Below are positions 34,578-43,564 of a DNA stretch of 64,000 bases, piece after piece. The position numbers were made by a program, and so were the translations under genes. The DNA is from Lipingzhangella_A rawalii (GTDB taxonomy: Bacteria; Actinomycetota; Actinomycetes; Streptosporangiales; Streptosporangiaceae): assembly GCF_031628175.1 (NCBI RefSeq), contig NZ_JAVLVT010000003.1, forward strand, positions 1-64,000. The letters are read 5' to 3'. Within the stretch, counting starts at the first letter, position 1. The number at the start of each line of letters is the position of its first letter. The notes beneath the pieces were generated by a model. That model saw only the letters and a list, made by a program, of their open reading frames with translations, did no database searches and had not been told where the DNA came from.

Positions 34578-35216
34578 TCAGCAGCCCGCACGCTCGGCGC
34601 TGGGCGTGGTGTGCACGTCGATTCCACCAAGCAGACAGGTCCCCGTGAGTCGGACCGTGGGGGCGTCCGTTGTGGGCGTCTGGAGTTCGGAGGCGACCTC
34701 CACACCGCCGAGGACGCTGTTGACCTGATTGACGACCCGGATCCCCGGCGGGACCGTGAGGTCCGCTCCACCCAGGATGACGGCGCACTGGATGACCACC
34801 TGCCGTTCGGCGAGCACCGCCTCCCGCAGGTCCAGGTCCGCTCCACCCAACAGGACGGTGAGCTGGGTTTGTGGCTCCACGAGCCAGCGGCCGGTGCGGT
34901 CTGTTCCGCTCAGTATCGCCACGATGCGATCCTGGCCCGTACTCTGGGCAGCCAGCTCTCGGGCGTGCGGGGTGTCGAGCTTCGGCCCCGGCGTCCCCGT
35001 TGGCCCGGTCGCTGCCGTACTGCCGGTGGTCTGCGGCAGGTCGGTCGTGAGATCGGCCAGTTCCGCGAGGGTCCGTGCGGAGTACAGCCGGTCCACCCGC
35101 TCTCCGTGTTCTTCGGGGGTCAGGCGTCCCTCCGCCAGGGCGTCCCGGAGCCGTTCGGCGACCTGGTCCCGATCGGCGTCCGAGGCACGGACGTTTCCCT
35201 GGTCGTGTGTAGCCAT
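34578..35216 (-). CDS. DUF1707 protein with LiaF-like C-terminus
   Basis: 212 residues. The N-terminal DUF1707 domain (VRASDADRDQVAERLRDALAEGRLTPEEHGERVDRLYSA, residues 9-47, in parts) is common in actinobacteria. The C-terminal beta-rich part repeats the LGGADL pattern three times (LLGGADLDL, ILGGADLTV, VLGGVEV), like the cell-wall-active antibiotic response domain of LiaF. No membrane helix. A role in envelope stress is possible but inferred. Confidence 0.75.
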   Translation of the reverse strand: MATHDQGNVRASDADRDQVAERLRDALAEGRLTPEEHGERVDRLYSARTLAELADLTTDLPQTTGSTAATGPTGTPGPKLDTPHARELAAQSTGQDRIVAILSGTDRTGRWLVEPQTQLTVLLGGADLDLREAVLAERQVVIQCAVILGGADLTVPPGIRVVNQVNSVLGGVEVASELQTPTTDAPTVRLTGTCLLGGIDVHTTPSAERAGC

Positions 35217-35354
35217 GTTGGGCTCCCTTCGGGGCTGGGCGCTGCGCGGTGGGGCGCCGTGTCCAGTATCGGCCTGTGGTGGTGTTCCGGAAAAGGCCGC
35301 GTGCCCCTGGGAGAACCCGGAGATTCTCGGACGTGGGGTCAGGGTTGTCGCGCG

Positions 35355-36134
35355 TTACTGGTTCGCGGCGCCATAGGCCGCGACGCGGGCTCGTCGCACG
35401 GCCCGATCCAACATGCGCAGGGCGGTCGCATGGGTTGCGATCTGGTGGGTTGTGATGCCCGTTCCCGCGTCCGCGTCGGCAAGTCGGACCACCACGGTCA
35501 GCCGCTCCGCCAGGGCAGCTACCCGGTGTGCGCGCTGGGAAGAGCCGGGCGGTAGTCCGTCCCCCGGGGCCTGTCGGGGATCCCGGAGGTCCTCCAGGGC
35601 CGCGGTCACCTCCGGTCCCCAGTCCGCCAGTTCCGTGACCTGTTCGAACAGGGGAATGCAGTCTCGGATCGCGTGTGTGAGCTGTTGTTCTGCCTCAGGC
35701 AGGGAGGGAATCTGGGGGGTGGTGTCCGTGGCCGGGTACGGAGTCCAGCGCACTCCGACATAGGATGAGCCCCGCCGGTCCTCGGCGGGCACCAGCCCCA
35801 GTTGCCGGTCGTACATCCGTACGAGCACCGCCTCCCGAGCTTCGATTGCCGCGATGTTGAGTTCCGCCTCGCCCACGAGCCCCAGTGGGTCACCGGGTAC
35901 TGGCAGACACAGGCGCAAGGCGCTGATGCCGTGGCTGCGCAGGTCCGCGAGGGCATTGCGCAGTGGTTGCTCCCCGGTCACCCCCGGGACGAGGCCCGTG
36001 TCCGGGGCGGCGAGAATATGCGGCCCGGTACCGTGCTCGACGGTGTCCACGGCATCATCCAGCCCGGCCTGGCCGGTGAGCCAGGCATTACCCCAGGCGA
36101 CCAGGGTCGCCGACGACAGTTCTCGAAGCACCAC
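35355..36134 (-). CDS. Conserved actinobacterial hypothetical protein
   Basis: 259 residues, unknown. It begins VLRELSSATLVAWGNAWLTGQAGLDDAVD and ends with an Arg/Ala-rich helix. I recognise the type from actinobacteria but no domain name or catalytic motif. No signal peptide. It is divergent from the ABC ATPase with about 85 bases between. GTG start. Confidence 0.7.
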   Translation of the reverse strand: MVLRELSSATLVAWGNAWLTGQAGLDDAVDTVEHGTGPHILAAPDTGLVPGVTGEQPLRNALADLRSHGISALRLCLPVPGDPLGLVGEAELNIAAIEAREAVLVRMYDRQLGLVPAEDRRGSSYVGVRWTPYPATDTTPQIPSLPEAEQQLTHAIRDCIPLFEQVTELADWGPEVTAALEDLRDPRQAPGDGLPPGSSQRAHRVAALAERLTVVVRLADADAGTGITTHQIATHATALRMLDRAVRRARVAAYGAANQ

Positions 36135-36218
36135 GGTTCCAGCTTAGGTGGCTGGGGTGTTCGTCCAGGTAGGCAGAAGGCAGGCCGGGGCGGGGGTCCT
36201 GGCGGGGGAGGAGCAGCA

Positions 36219-37004
36219 ATGCACGGACAGGTACTGCGAATGCGTGGCGTCGGCGTCCGGAGGGGGCAGTCGTGGCTGGTGCGGGACATCGACTGGGTTA
36301 TCGAGGAGGACGACCGGTGGGTGATCATCGGGCCGAACGGCGCCGGGAAGACCACCCTGCTGCGGATCGCGGCCGCGCAGCTGTTCCCGACCACCGGGGA
36401 GGTCGATCTGCTGGAGGAGCGGCTGGGCTCCAGCGACGTATTCGAGCTGCGGCCACGCATCGGATTCGCGAGTGCCGCACTGACCGAGCAGATTCCCGAG
36501 ACTGAGCGCCCTCTGGATCTGGTTCTCAGCGCTGCCTACGCCGTGGTGGGGCGGTGGCGGGAAGAGTATGCGGGCATGGACGAGGACCGTGCGCGTTCGC
36601 TGCTGCGGGACTGGGGCATGGACACGCTTGCCGAACGATCGTTCGGAACCCTGTCCGAGGGGGAGCGTAAGCGAGCCCAGATCGCGCGCGCGATGATGTC
36701 CGATCCGGAGTTGTTGCTGTTGGACGAACCGGCCGCAGGGCTGGATCTGGGGGCGCGCGAGGAGCTCGTGGGCCGGCTCAGTGCACTGGCGCAGGACATC
36801 GATGCGCCCGCCACCGTGTTGGTGACCCACCATGTGGAGGAGATTCCCCCACATTTCACCCACGCGATGTTGGTTCGTTCCGGGGGTGTCGTCGCCGCGG
36901 GGCCCATCGAGGAGGCACTGACGCCGGAGCATCTGAGCGACACCTTCGGGATGCGGCTGAAGGTCGAACAGGTCGGGGACCGTTGGAGCGCCCGGGCGGA
37001 CTGA
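36219..37004 (+). CDS. ABC-type ATPase, single-domain
   Basis: 261 residues. Walker A IGPNGAGKTTLL, signature LSEGERKRAQIARAM (degenerate LSGGQ), Walker B LLLLDEPAAGLDLGAR and switch His TVLVTHHVEEIPPHFTH. The HVEEIP and LFPTTGEV segments resemble the ModF/YlqF-type single ABC ATPases of molybdate-like or unlinked systems. No permease follows. ATG 36219 with GGAGGAG upstream. Confidence 0.88.
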   Translation: MHGQVLRMRGVGVRRGQSWLVRDIDWVIEEDDRWVIIGPNGAGKTTLLRIAAAQLFPTTGEVDLLEERLGSSDVFELRPRIGFASAALTEQIPETERPLDLVLSAAYAVVGRWREEYAGMDEDRARSLLRDWGMDTLAERSFGTLSEGERKRAQIARAMMSDPELLLLDEPAAGLDLGAREELVGRLSALAQDIDAPATVLVTHHVEEIPPHFTHAMLVRSGGVVAAGPIEEALTPEHLSDTFGMRLKVEQVGDRWSARAD

Positions 37005-37192
37005 GCTCGGATCCGGATTCTGAAAATTCTCTGTCCGTGGTGTCCGGAAACAGATCCTGAGTCCGAATCCAGGCGATCGTGTGGGATTTGATGCCGGATC
37101 CGCCTAACGGCACGGCGTGGTGGGATTTATGATCGCGGCGTGGGAATTTCCGTGCGCGCCGCTCGTGCGGGGGCGTCCTGGGGGCGTCCCTG

Positions 37193-37720
37193 ATGGAGAG
37201 CCCGCTCCTGTACGTATTTCTCGGCTTGCTCGTTGTCCTGGTGGCCTGGAGTTCGATCCGGTTCGTCCGGCCCGGGCACGTCGCGGTCGTGACGCGCCGC
37301 GGCCGGCTTCATCGCACCCTGAGGCCAGGGCTCAACCCGGTCGTTCCGCTGCTCGACCGGATCGCCGCGCACGTGGACCAGGCCGACCAGGAGCTTCGGC
37401 TTTCGCACCAGGCTGCGCTGACCCGTGACGGCCACCCGGTAGCCGCGACCGCGACCGTGCGCTATCGGATTGTGGATGCCCGCACCACGCTCGCCACCAT
37501 TGGGAATCACCGCAGCGCGCTTACCGAACTCGCGGGTAACGCCCTGCGCCTACTCCTGGAGGACGTCTCGCACGAGGAGATTCCGGCGACGCGGGGACAG
37601 CTCGACGATCGGGTGTGGTCGGTCATCGACGAGTCCGTGACCCGCTGGGGAGTTCAGCTGGTCGCCGTCGAGGTCACGATCCGCAGGCCCCCGGAGAATC
37701 CCCGGGAGGGGACTGAGTGA
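37193..37720 (+). CDS. Short SPFH/band-7 protein
   Basis: 175 residues. N-terminal membrane helix (about 5-22), then a SPFH domain (VRPGHVAVVTRRGRLHRTLRPGLNPVVPLLDRI..., in parts) that ends right after it, without the coiled-coil tail of typical flotillin/stomatin proteins. Precedes the full-length SPFH gene in the same direction, with about 200 bases between, so the two may work together. Confidence 0.8.
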   Translation: MESPLLYVFLGLLVVLVAWSSIRFVRPGHVAVVTRRGRLHRTLRPGLNPVVPLLDRIAAHVDQADQELRLSHQAALTRDGHPVAATATVRYRIVDARTTLATIGNHRSALTELAGNALRLLLEDVSHEEIPATRGQLDDRVWSVIDESVTRWGVQLVAVEVTIRRPPENPREGTE

Positions 37721-37919
37721 TGTCTGCCACCAGTTTCCGACTCCCGTCTTTCGACGAGTCCAGCCACCTCCGGGCCGGAGCGGGAGTATCCAGGCTGACT
37801 TCGCCTGTGTCCGGCGCCCCGTCCCGGCGTTGTGACCCTGGCCGGTGCCGTCCGTGCGCGATACCGGCCAGTACCACCTGTTCCCCGACCCCTCGACCTC
37901 TAGAGCCGGAGTCGTCTCG

Positions 37920-38981
37920 ATGGAAATCCTCATTGCAATTGCGATCTTCGTCGCAATCACCGCGTTGGTGCTGTGGCGCAGTATCCGGATCATCCCCCAG
38001 GCCCAGGAATCCGTGGTGGAACGGTTCGGCAAATACCACCGAACCCTGAAGTCCGGCCCCAAGGTCGTGATCCCGTTCGTGGACCAGATTCGGGTCGACG
38101 TCGACAAGCGGGACCAGGTAGTCAGCTTCCCGCCCCAGGCCGCCATCACCCAGGACAACCTGGGGGTGAGCGTGGACACGGTGGTCTACTACCGGGTCAC
38201 CGACGTGTACAACGCGACGTACAAGGTCTCGAACTTCATCACCGCGGTCGAGCAGTTGGTATCGGCAACCCTGCGCAATGTCATCGGTGGAATGGACCTC
38301 GAACAGACACTGACCTCGCGGGACCAGATCAACCGCGAACTGCGTTCGGTCCTGGACGAGGCCACGGCGGACTGGGGCCTCAAGGTCACCCGGATCGAGC
38401 TCAAGGGAATCGACCCCTCGGAGTCCATCCAGGAGGCCATGGAGAAGCAGATGCGCGCCGACCGGGAGAAGCGCGCCCAGATCCTGCAAGCGGAAGGTGA
38501 TAAGCAGTCCGCGGTGCTCCGCGCCGAGGGGGAGAAGTCCGCACAGGTGCTGCGGGCCCGCGGTTCGGCCGAGGCGGAGACCGTGCAGGCCAAGGCCGAG
38601 GCCGAGGCGATGACCCTGCGTGCCCGAGGTGAGGCCGACGCGATCTCCATGGTGTTCAAGGCCATCCACGCCGGTGGGGTGGACAAGGACCTGCTGGCCT
38701 ACCAGTACCTCCAGAAGCTGCCCGAAATCGCCAAGGGTGATTCCAATAAGCTCTGGATCGTCCCCACGGAGATGGGTGCGAACTCCTCGTTCTGGCCGTT
38801 CGCGAACCAGATGGACGAGATTACCGACGCCCTGCGCGGGGGGCAGAAGGCCGCGACGCCGACCGAACAGCACGACGCCGCGGACACCTCCGAGGCACCC
38901 GGCAGGCCCGTCGTGGACCCGGGTGTGGACCTGCCCACCGCGGTGGAGCTCGACGCCCCGGAGAACGACCAGAACTCCTAG
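37920..38981 (+). CDS. SPFH/band-7 protein, stomatin/QmcA-like
   Basis: 353 residues. N-terminal helix (3-22), SPFH domain (about 25-190) with VVERFGKYHRTLKSGPKVVIPFVDQIR, then a long coiled-coil (QMRADREKRAQILQAEGDK..., about 180-260) and an Asp/Pro-rich tail. The pattern matches QmcA/HflK-type stomatins that form membrane microdomain scaffolds and help proteases. GGAG is 8 bases before ATG 37920; the frame is open to 37845. Confidence 0.87.
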   Translation: MEILIAIAIFVAITALVLWRSIRIIPQAQESVVERFGKYHRTLKSGPKVVIPFVDQIRVDVDKRDQVVSFPPQAAITQDNLGVSVDTVVYYRVTDVYNATYKVSNFITAVEQLVSATLRNVIGGMDLEQTLTSRDQINRELRSVLDEATADWGLKVTRIELKGIDPSESIQEAMEKQMRADREKRAQILQAEGDKQSAVLRAEGEKSAQVLRARGSAEAETVQAKAEAEAMTLRARGEADAISMVFKAIHAGGVDKDLLAYQYLQKLPEIAKGDSNKLWIVPTEMGANSSFWPFANQMDEITDALRGGQKAATPTEQHDAADTSEAPGRPVVDPGVDLPTAVELDAPENDQNS

Positions 38982-39137
38982 GCGTGGTTCTTTGGAAGGT
39001 CTGCGGGGCGGGGGAGTGCTCCCCCGGTGACGACGTCCCCGAGGCCGCCCCGCCCCCACGTCCCACTGCCCGTCGTGCAGAAGACCATGGTGCCCGCACC
39101 ACGGAGGCACCCTCCCAGCCATCGCCCCACGCCTCGC

Positions 39138-39226
39138 TGGCCGTCGTGCGGGGGAGCGCCCCGGAAACAGGACACCATCGGTGACCACCGGGGCGCGACG
39201 CCGCCGGCGGCCGACACGGCGCGTGC
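39138..39226. repeat. Dispersed intergenic repeat, copy 1
   Basis: About 89 bases, nearly identical (about 80 of 89 positions by eye, one gap) to 62261-62348, in the same orientation. It begins TGGCCGTCGTGCGGGG and contains AGCGCCCCGGAA and GGGCGCGACGCC. The core CGGGG.AGCG.CCCCG can form a small hairpin. Weaker similarity continues about 35 bases downstream. It lies in the 536-base gap between the SPFH gene and the TSUP gene, which holds no gene I can support. Confidence 0.75.
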
Positions 39227-39487
39227 GGATCGGTGGTTGCCGCAACCACAATCCCCGCCCCTCCCCGGGGATGGTGGGGCTGCGGTGGCCGTGGGGCGCA
39301 TCCCGCTGCCCGGCACGGCGGCCAGCGGGACCGGAGACGGGGTGGACATCGCCAGACCAGGCCCACCCCCAAGAAACACGACCTAGCGCCACCGCGACGT
39401 TCGGCTCCGGGCGGCTCGCGGGAAGCGCCGCTCGCGGGGTGTCCCCTGGGCCGGGCGGGCATTTCCGCGACCGTCGACGTTCGTAGA

Positions 39488-39497
39488 CTGTATACAG
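39488..39497. promoter_or_regulatory. Palindrome CTGTATACAG upstream of TSUP gene
   Basis: Perfect 10-base dyad, 21 bases before the ATG of the TSUP permease; the TGTATACA core is GntR-operator-like. The same stretch may also supply a -10 region. Confidence 0.4.
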
Positions 39498-39517
39498 AAT
39501 CCAGGAAAGGTGGCGGA

Positions 39518-40288
39518 ATGGGGCTATGGGAAGCCTTGGCCATACTCGCGGCGGGAGTCGGCGCGGGCGCGATCAACGCGGTGGTGGGCTCGGGAACCCT
39601 GCTGACCTTTCCGGTACTGCTCGCCCTGGGGTATCCACCGGTCACCGCGACCATCTCCAACAGCGTGGGCCTGGCTCCGGGCGCGCTCAGCGGGGCCCTC
39701 GGCTACCGGCGAGAGTTGGCGGGACAGCGTCCACGGCTGCTACGGCTCGGCGCGATGTCGGCCCTGGGTGCGGTCACCGGGGGCACCCTGTTGTTGGTCC
39801 TGCCGGCAACGGTGTTCATGGCTGTGGTTCCCGCCCTCATCGTCGGGGCGTGTCTACTGATCGTGTTCCAGCCGCGGCTACAGGGCTGGGTGCGTTCGCG
39901 GCGGCCGAGCAGCAGCAATGGTGGTCGACTCCTGCCCCTGGGGATCTACGGGGCGGGGACCTACGGCGGATATTTTGCCGCGGCGCAGGGAATCGTGCTG
40001 CTCGGGCTGCTCGGCACCGCGCTCGACGAGGATCTCCAGCGCGTCAACGCCCTGAAGAACGCGCTGACTTTTGTGGTCAATGCTACGGCCGCCGTGTTCT
40101 ATATCGTCTTGGCCAGCCCCGTGTGGTCCGTCGTCGCACTCATTGCTCTCGGATCGATTGCCGGGGGGTACCTGGGTGCGCGGTTCGGGCGACGCCTGCG
40201 CCCCGAGGTTCTGCGACTACTGGTCGTGGTGATCGGGCTGACCGCGGCCGGACAGCTCATCGTCGACCTGCTGACCGGCACCGGATAG
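39518..40288 (+). CDS. TSUP-family (TauE/SafE) sulfite/organosulfonate permease
   Basis: 256 residues, about 8 membrane helices. The characteristic GAGAINAVVGSGTLLTFPVLLALGYPPVTATISN and GIYGAGTYGGYFAAAQG repeats (both halves of TSUP) are seen in part. It exports or imports sulfite, sulfoacetate or similar; the substrate cannot be told. ATG 39518 preceded by AAAGG. Convergent with the hydrolase gene, 9 bases between stops. Confidence 0.87.
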   Translation: MGLWEALAILAAGVGAGAINAVVGSGTLLTFPVLLALGYPPVTATISNSVGLAPGALSGALGYRRELAGQRPRLLRLGAMSALGAVTGGTLLLVLPATVFMAVVPALIVGACLLIVFQPRLQGWVRSRRPSSSNGGRLLPLGIYGAGTYGGYFAAAQGIVLLGLLGTALDEDLQRVNALKNALTFVVNATAAVFYIVLASPVWSVVALIALGSIAGGYLGARFGRRLRPEVLRLLVVVIGLTAAGQLIVDLLTGTG

Positions 40289-40297
40289 CGGGCCGGC

Positions 40298-41185
40298 CTA
40301 CTGCTGCTGCCCCACCGGCCGGTGCAGGGTGTGTGTGGTCGCCGCGCCCGACGCCAGGTGCAGATGGAGCCACTCCACCAAGGCGCGGTCGGTCAGGACC
40401 GTGGCGGGCGTGGCGGGGCCGGGGTCGAGACCCGGTTCCGGGCCCATGGTGTGCGCCAGCTCGGGAATGGTGAGATGCCGCAGCGTCCCGGGAGCGAAGT
40501 GGGGCGCGAGCTGCTCGTGGAGGCTCTGCCCCCGCTGGGGCACGATGACCTCGTCCTGCCCACCGGTGACGAGGAGCAGGGGAGAGGGTTGGGTGAACTC
40601 CTCCGCACGGCGGGTGAAGTCCAGCCGGGCAGCGACCTCCCGGGCGCGGGGGGTCCAGGAATAGTCCACGCCGAGACGCTGGCGGCGAGCCTCCAGCACC
40701 GGCGTCGGCTCGATGATGGGATTTACCACCCCCACCGCCCCGATCGGGGCCTGGCTCTCCAACGCGGCCAGCAGGGCAACGGTCCCACCCGCTCCGGCTC
40801 CCAGGACACCAATCGGGCCGTCATGGACCGGGAACCACTCCCGTAGCTCGTGCAGCGCGTAGGCCAGCTCCGCGGCGGCCTGTTCGACCACGGGCCCGAA
40901 CAGCAGGTTGAGGTAGTCGGTGTGGCCCAACCTGTTGATCTCGGCGACCCCGCCGGCCGGGAGCCGGCTGCCGAACAGGGGCAATCCCAGATAGAACCGC
41001 CAGGCGTTCAGGCCGGACAGGGGCAGGGTCCCGGCGAGCGCGGCCTCGCTGCGTGGCGGTTCGAAGGCGTGCCAGGCCACCACCACGGGGGCGGGCGAGT
41101 TCTGGTCCGGCGGCGGTACAGCGAGATAGGGAACGCCGGCTGCTACTCCGGTGAGCGGACGGGTGAGTGTACTTTCAGCTACCAC
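40298..41185 (-). CDS. Alpha/beta hydrolase fold protein, nucleophile replaced
   Basis: 295 residues, dienelactone-hydrolase-like. The nucleophile elbow GxSxG reads LGAGAGG, with Gly where Ser/Cys should be. The acid region (GGQDEVIVP) and His (ELAHTMGPE) look normal. I therefore suspect a non-hydrolytic or altered role. GTG 41185 has GGAAGGGG 5 bases upstream. Downstream of a TetR gene in the same direction. Confidence 0.7.
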   Translation of the reverse strand: MVAESTLTRPLTGVAAGVPYLAVPPPDQNSPAPVVVAWHAFEPPRSEAALAGTLPLSGLNAWRFYLGLPLFGSRLPAGGVAEINRLGHTDYLNLLFGPVVEQAAAELAYALHELREWFPVHDGPIGVLGAGAGGTVALLAALESQAPIGAVGVVNPIIEPTPVLEARRQRLGVDYSWTPRAREVAARLDFTRRAEEFTQPSPLLLVTGGQDEVIVPQRGQSLHEQLAPHFAPGTLRHLTIPELAHTMGPEPGLDPGPATPATVLTDRALVEWLHLHLASGAATTHTLHRPVGQQQ

Positions 41186-41329
41186 TGTGGCCCCTTCCCT
41201 GTCCTTACTGCATGAGTGGCCGGGTGCGAGTGGGACGTCGGTTGGTGGATGAGCGAGGCGGCGCGGCCTGCGGGCATGGAGCTCCCACACCGCTGTCCCC
41301 CGTGTTGGTCCGGGACGGGCCCCATCTCG

Positions 41330-42289
41330 TCACTCCCCCGTGGCGGCACGCGTCGACGGAAACAACCCCGCCCTGTCCATAGTGCCAGGGGGGTGTTCGT
41401 TCTGGTGCGGATCCTGGATGTGGAGTGCGGTGGCTACCCTATCGCCGCCGCCGCGCGGTGGGCTGTGTCCGGGGGCCCCGGACCGTCCCGGGGTAGTGTC
41501 CTGGTCGTCCTGGTCTTGCGGTGCGGCGTCGCCCGCTGCGGCCAACTGTGGGGTGCTGCACTGCTGCTCCCCGGTATGGGCGGCGAGGTAGCTACGGACC
41601 AGGATCCGGCACTCGACGAGGAGCTGGCTCTGCCCCTGGGGGGTGTCCCGGAAGGCGAGCCGGAGAACGGCGTCGGCCGCCTGTGTCGCCACGCCGATGA
41701 GTCGATCGAGGTGACAGTCCTCGGGCAGACTTTCCCCGAGGACCGACCGCAGCAGATCCACGATGACCTGGTGGCTGGTCTCGGAGACGTCCAACAGGCG
41801 GGCGTCCACATCCTCGCCGAAGTGCAGGGTGCGGAAACCGGGCGCGTGTCGGTGCATGTCGATATAGGCGTCCAGCACCGCGTCCACCGTCTGACACCAG
41901 CCGGTTGGCTGCACCTCCGCCAGGCGTCGTTGTGCCCACGAGCGCAGGGTCTGCGCGTGGATCAGGGCCAGTGCGCGGGCGACCGCCTGGCGGTCGGGGA
42001 AGAACTGGTAGACCGAACCGATCGCGACGCCGGCGCGTTCGGCGATGCGTGTGGTGGTCAGGGCCGTGTAGCTGCCCTCGTCGAGGAGTTCGGCGCAGGC
42101 TGTGAGCATCCGGTGGACCCGCTCACGGCTGCGTTGTTGGGTGGGCAGGCGGCGCAGTGGCACCTGCGTCAGGGCGGTACTCGCCAGGTTCGCGGCCTCG
42201 GGTCCGAACAGTACGGCTGTTGCGGTGGTCGGGTCGGGCGCAGGATCTGCGGCCGGAGGTAGGTCCGTTCCGGTGGCGCTGTCGCTCAT
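41330..42289 (-). CDS. TetR-family regulator with long C-terminal tail
   Basis: 319 residues, long for the family (about 190-220). HTH near 55-100 (SRERVHRMLTACAELLDEG..., TTTRIAERAGVAIGSVYQFF). Ligand domain to about 245, then an acidic/Gln/Pro/Ser tail with no predicted fold. ATG 42289. Probably controls the following alpha/beta hydrolase gene. Confidence 0.83.
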   Translation of the reverse strand: MSDSATGTDLPPAADPAPDPTTATAVLFGPEAANLASTALTQVPLRRLPTQQRSRERVHRMLTACAELLDEGSYTALTTTRIAERAGVAIGSVYQFFPDRQAVARALALIHAQTLRSWAQRRLAEVQPTGWCQTVDAVLDAYIDMHRHAPGFRTLHFGEDVDARLLDVSETSHQVIVDLLRSVLGESLPEDCHLDRLIGVATQAADAVLRLAFRDTPQGQSQLLVECRILVRSYLAAHTGEQQCSTPQLAAAGDAAPQDQDDQDTTPGRSGAPGHSPPRGGGDRVATALHIQDPHQNEHPPGTMDRAGLFPSTRAATGE

Positions 42290-42451
42290 CACACCGAATC
42301 AGATGTGCGTGCGGGCCCCACAGGTTCCCAGAGATTCGGTGCCGTTGTGCCGCGCGGCGCGACCCCACGGATGAGGCCCGGACCCGGCCGAATCCGCCGG
42401 GTCGCGGGGATGCGCGTGGCGGCCCTTGCCCACGGTGTCGGACTGTGAGCA

Positions 42452-43564
42452 CTACCGTGGATCGGCGTGCAGGTCGAGACCACAGTCGCGGCGCAGCTCC
42501 TCCCAGTCGCCAATGGCCTCCGCGCGCTGTTCCTGCTCGTAGCGGACCGGGACCCCACCCTCGATGCGGGCGGGAATCCACTCGTCGTCCAGGACCTCGT
42601 CCTCGCGCATCGTGAGGCGCAGGACGCCGCTCTCCGCCGTGGGCCCGGAGAAGTTGTAGAAAACGAAGTTGCCCAGGCCGTAGTGGACGTAGGCGCCGTT
42701 CACGTAGCCCCCCGGGCTGAGGACGTGGGCGTGTCCGCCGACGACGGCGTCCGCCCCGGCTTCGATGATCTGTTCGGCGAGTTCGGGGGCGTGTGGGAGG
42801 GGGCAGTGGTCGCCCTCCAGCCCCCAGTGCAGGTAGACCAGGACGGTATCGGCCTGCGCGTCGGCCGCGCGGACCTCTTCCAGCATCCGGTCCAGCGCGG
42901 GGCCCTTGGTGGAGGCAAGGCCCGGCTGGTCCTCCTGGGCCGTCCACTCCGGGATCAACCGGGTGTCGAGGACGTCGGTGGCACCCAGGATCGCCACGTC
43001 GTTGCCGCGGACCTCCGTTCGGTAGGGCGCGTACGCGTCGTCGGCGTCGTGGCCGATCCCGACGATGGGGAAGTCCGCGTCCTCGGCATGGGCAATGGTG
43101 TCGTCGAGACCCTGCCGGCCGTAGTCCATTCCGTGGTTGTTGGCGAGGGTGGCCACGTCGATGTGGGCGGATTCGAGCGCCTGGTACGCCTCCGGTGGCG
43201 CGCGGAAGACGAAGTCCTTTCCCGGGGATGGTGTGCCATCCGTGGTGATGGCGGTCTCGAGGTTCACCATGCCGAGATCCGTGTCGGCGAAGACCTCCGA
43301 GATCGGTCCCACGGCAGTGGTGGGGTCCTCGCTGAGTCGGTTGGCGAGCATTCCCTCGAAGTGCACATCGCCGCCGAAGGCGACAGTGAACGCCTCCGGT
43401 TCGGGGGCCTCGGGTGATGGCTGGCTGGGTGCGGGGTGTCCGCCCGAAGAATCCGGCTGGCTGTCCGGGAGGCTGGTGCCCGATCCCAGGGTTAGCACCA
43501 CCAGGCACAGAACGACCAGGGGCCCGCCACGATGCCAGCGTGGCGACAGTGTGGAGGGGGGCAT
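42452..43564 (-). CDS. CapA-family protein (poly-gamma-glutamate capsule-like)
   Basis: 370 residues. N-terminal hydrophobic segment (about 15-30: LVVLCLVVLTLG) is a signal or anchor; the Cys in it might be lipidated, but no clean lipobox is seen. The CapA metallophosphoesterase-like domain has FGGDVHFEG, NLETAIT, LANNHGMDYG, LHWGLEG and GGHAHVLSPG. The family joins poly-gamma-glutamate synthesis or acts as a peptidoglycan/lipid phosphatase; no capBC genes are seen. ATG 43564 with GGAG upstream. Confidence 0.83.
   Translation of the reverse strand: MPPSTLSPRWHRGGPLVVLCLVVLTLGSGTSLPDSQPDSSGGHPAPSQPSPEAPEPEAFTVAFGGDVHFEGMLANRLSEDPTTAVGPISEVFADTDLGMVNLETAITTDGTPSPGKDFVFRAPPEAYQALESAHIDVATLANNHGMDYGRQGLDDTIAHAEDADFPIVGIGHDADDAYAPYRTEVRGNDVAILGATDVLDTRLIPEWTAQEDQPGLASTKGPALDRMLEEVRAADAQADTVLVYLHWGLEGDHCPLPHAPELAEQIIEAGADAVVGGHAHVLSPGGYVNGAYVHYGLGNFVFYNFSGPTAESGVLRLTMREDEVLDDEWIPARIEGGVPVRYEQEQRAEAIGDWEELRRDCGLDLHADPR

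Noticed and set aside
37005..37192. Terminator between ABC ATPase and SPFH gene
   Set aside because: GGATTC..GAATCC words can pair but the stem is broken and the loop large; not convincing.
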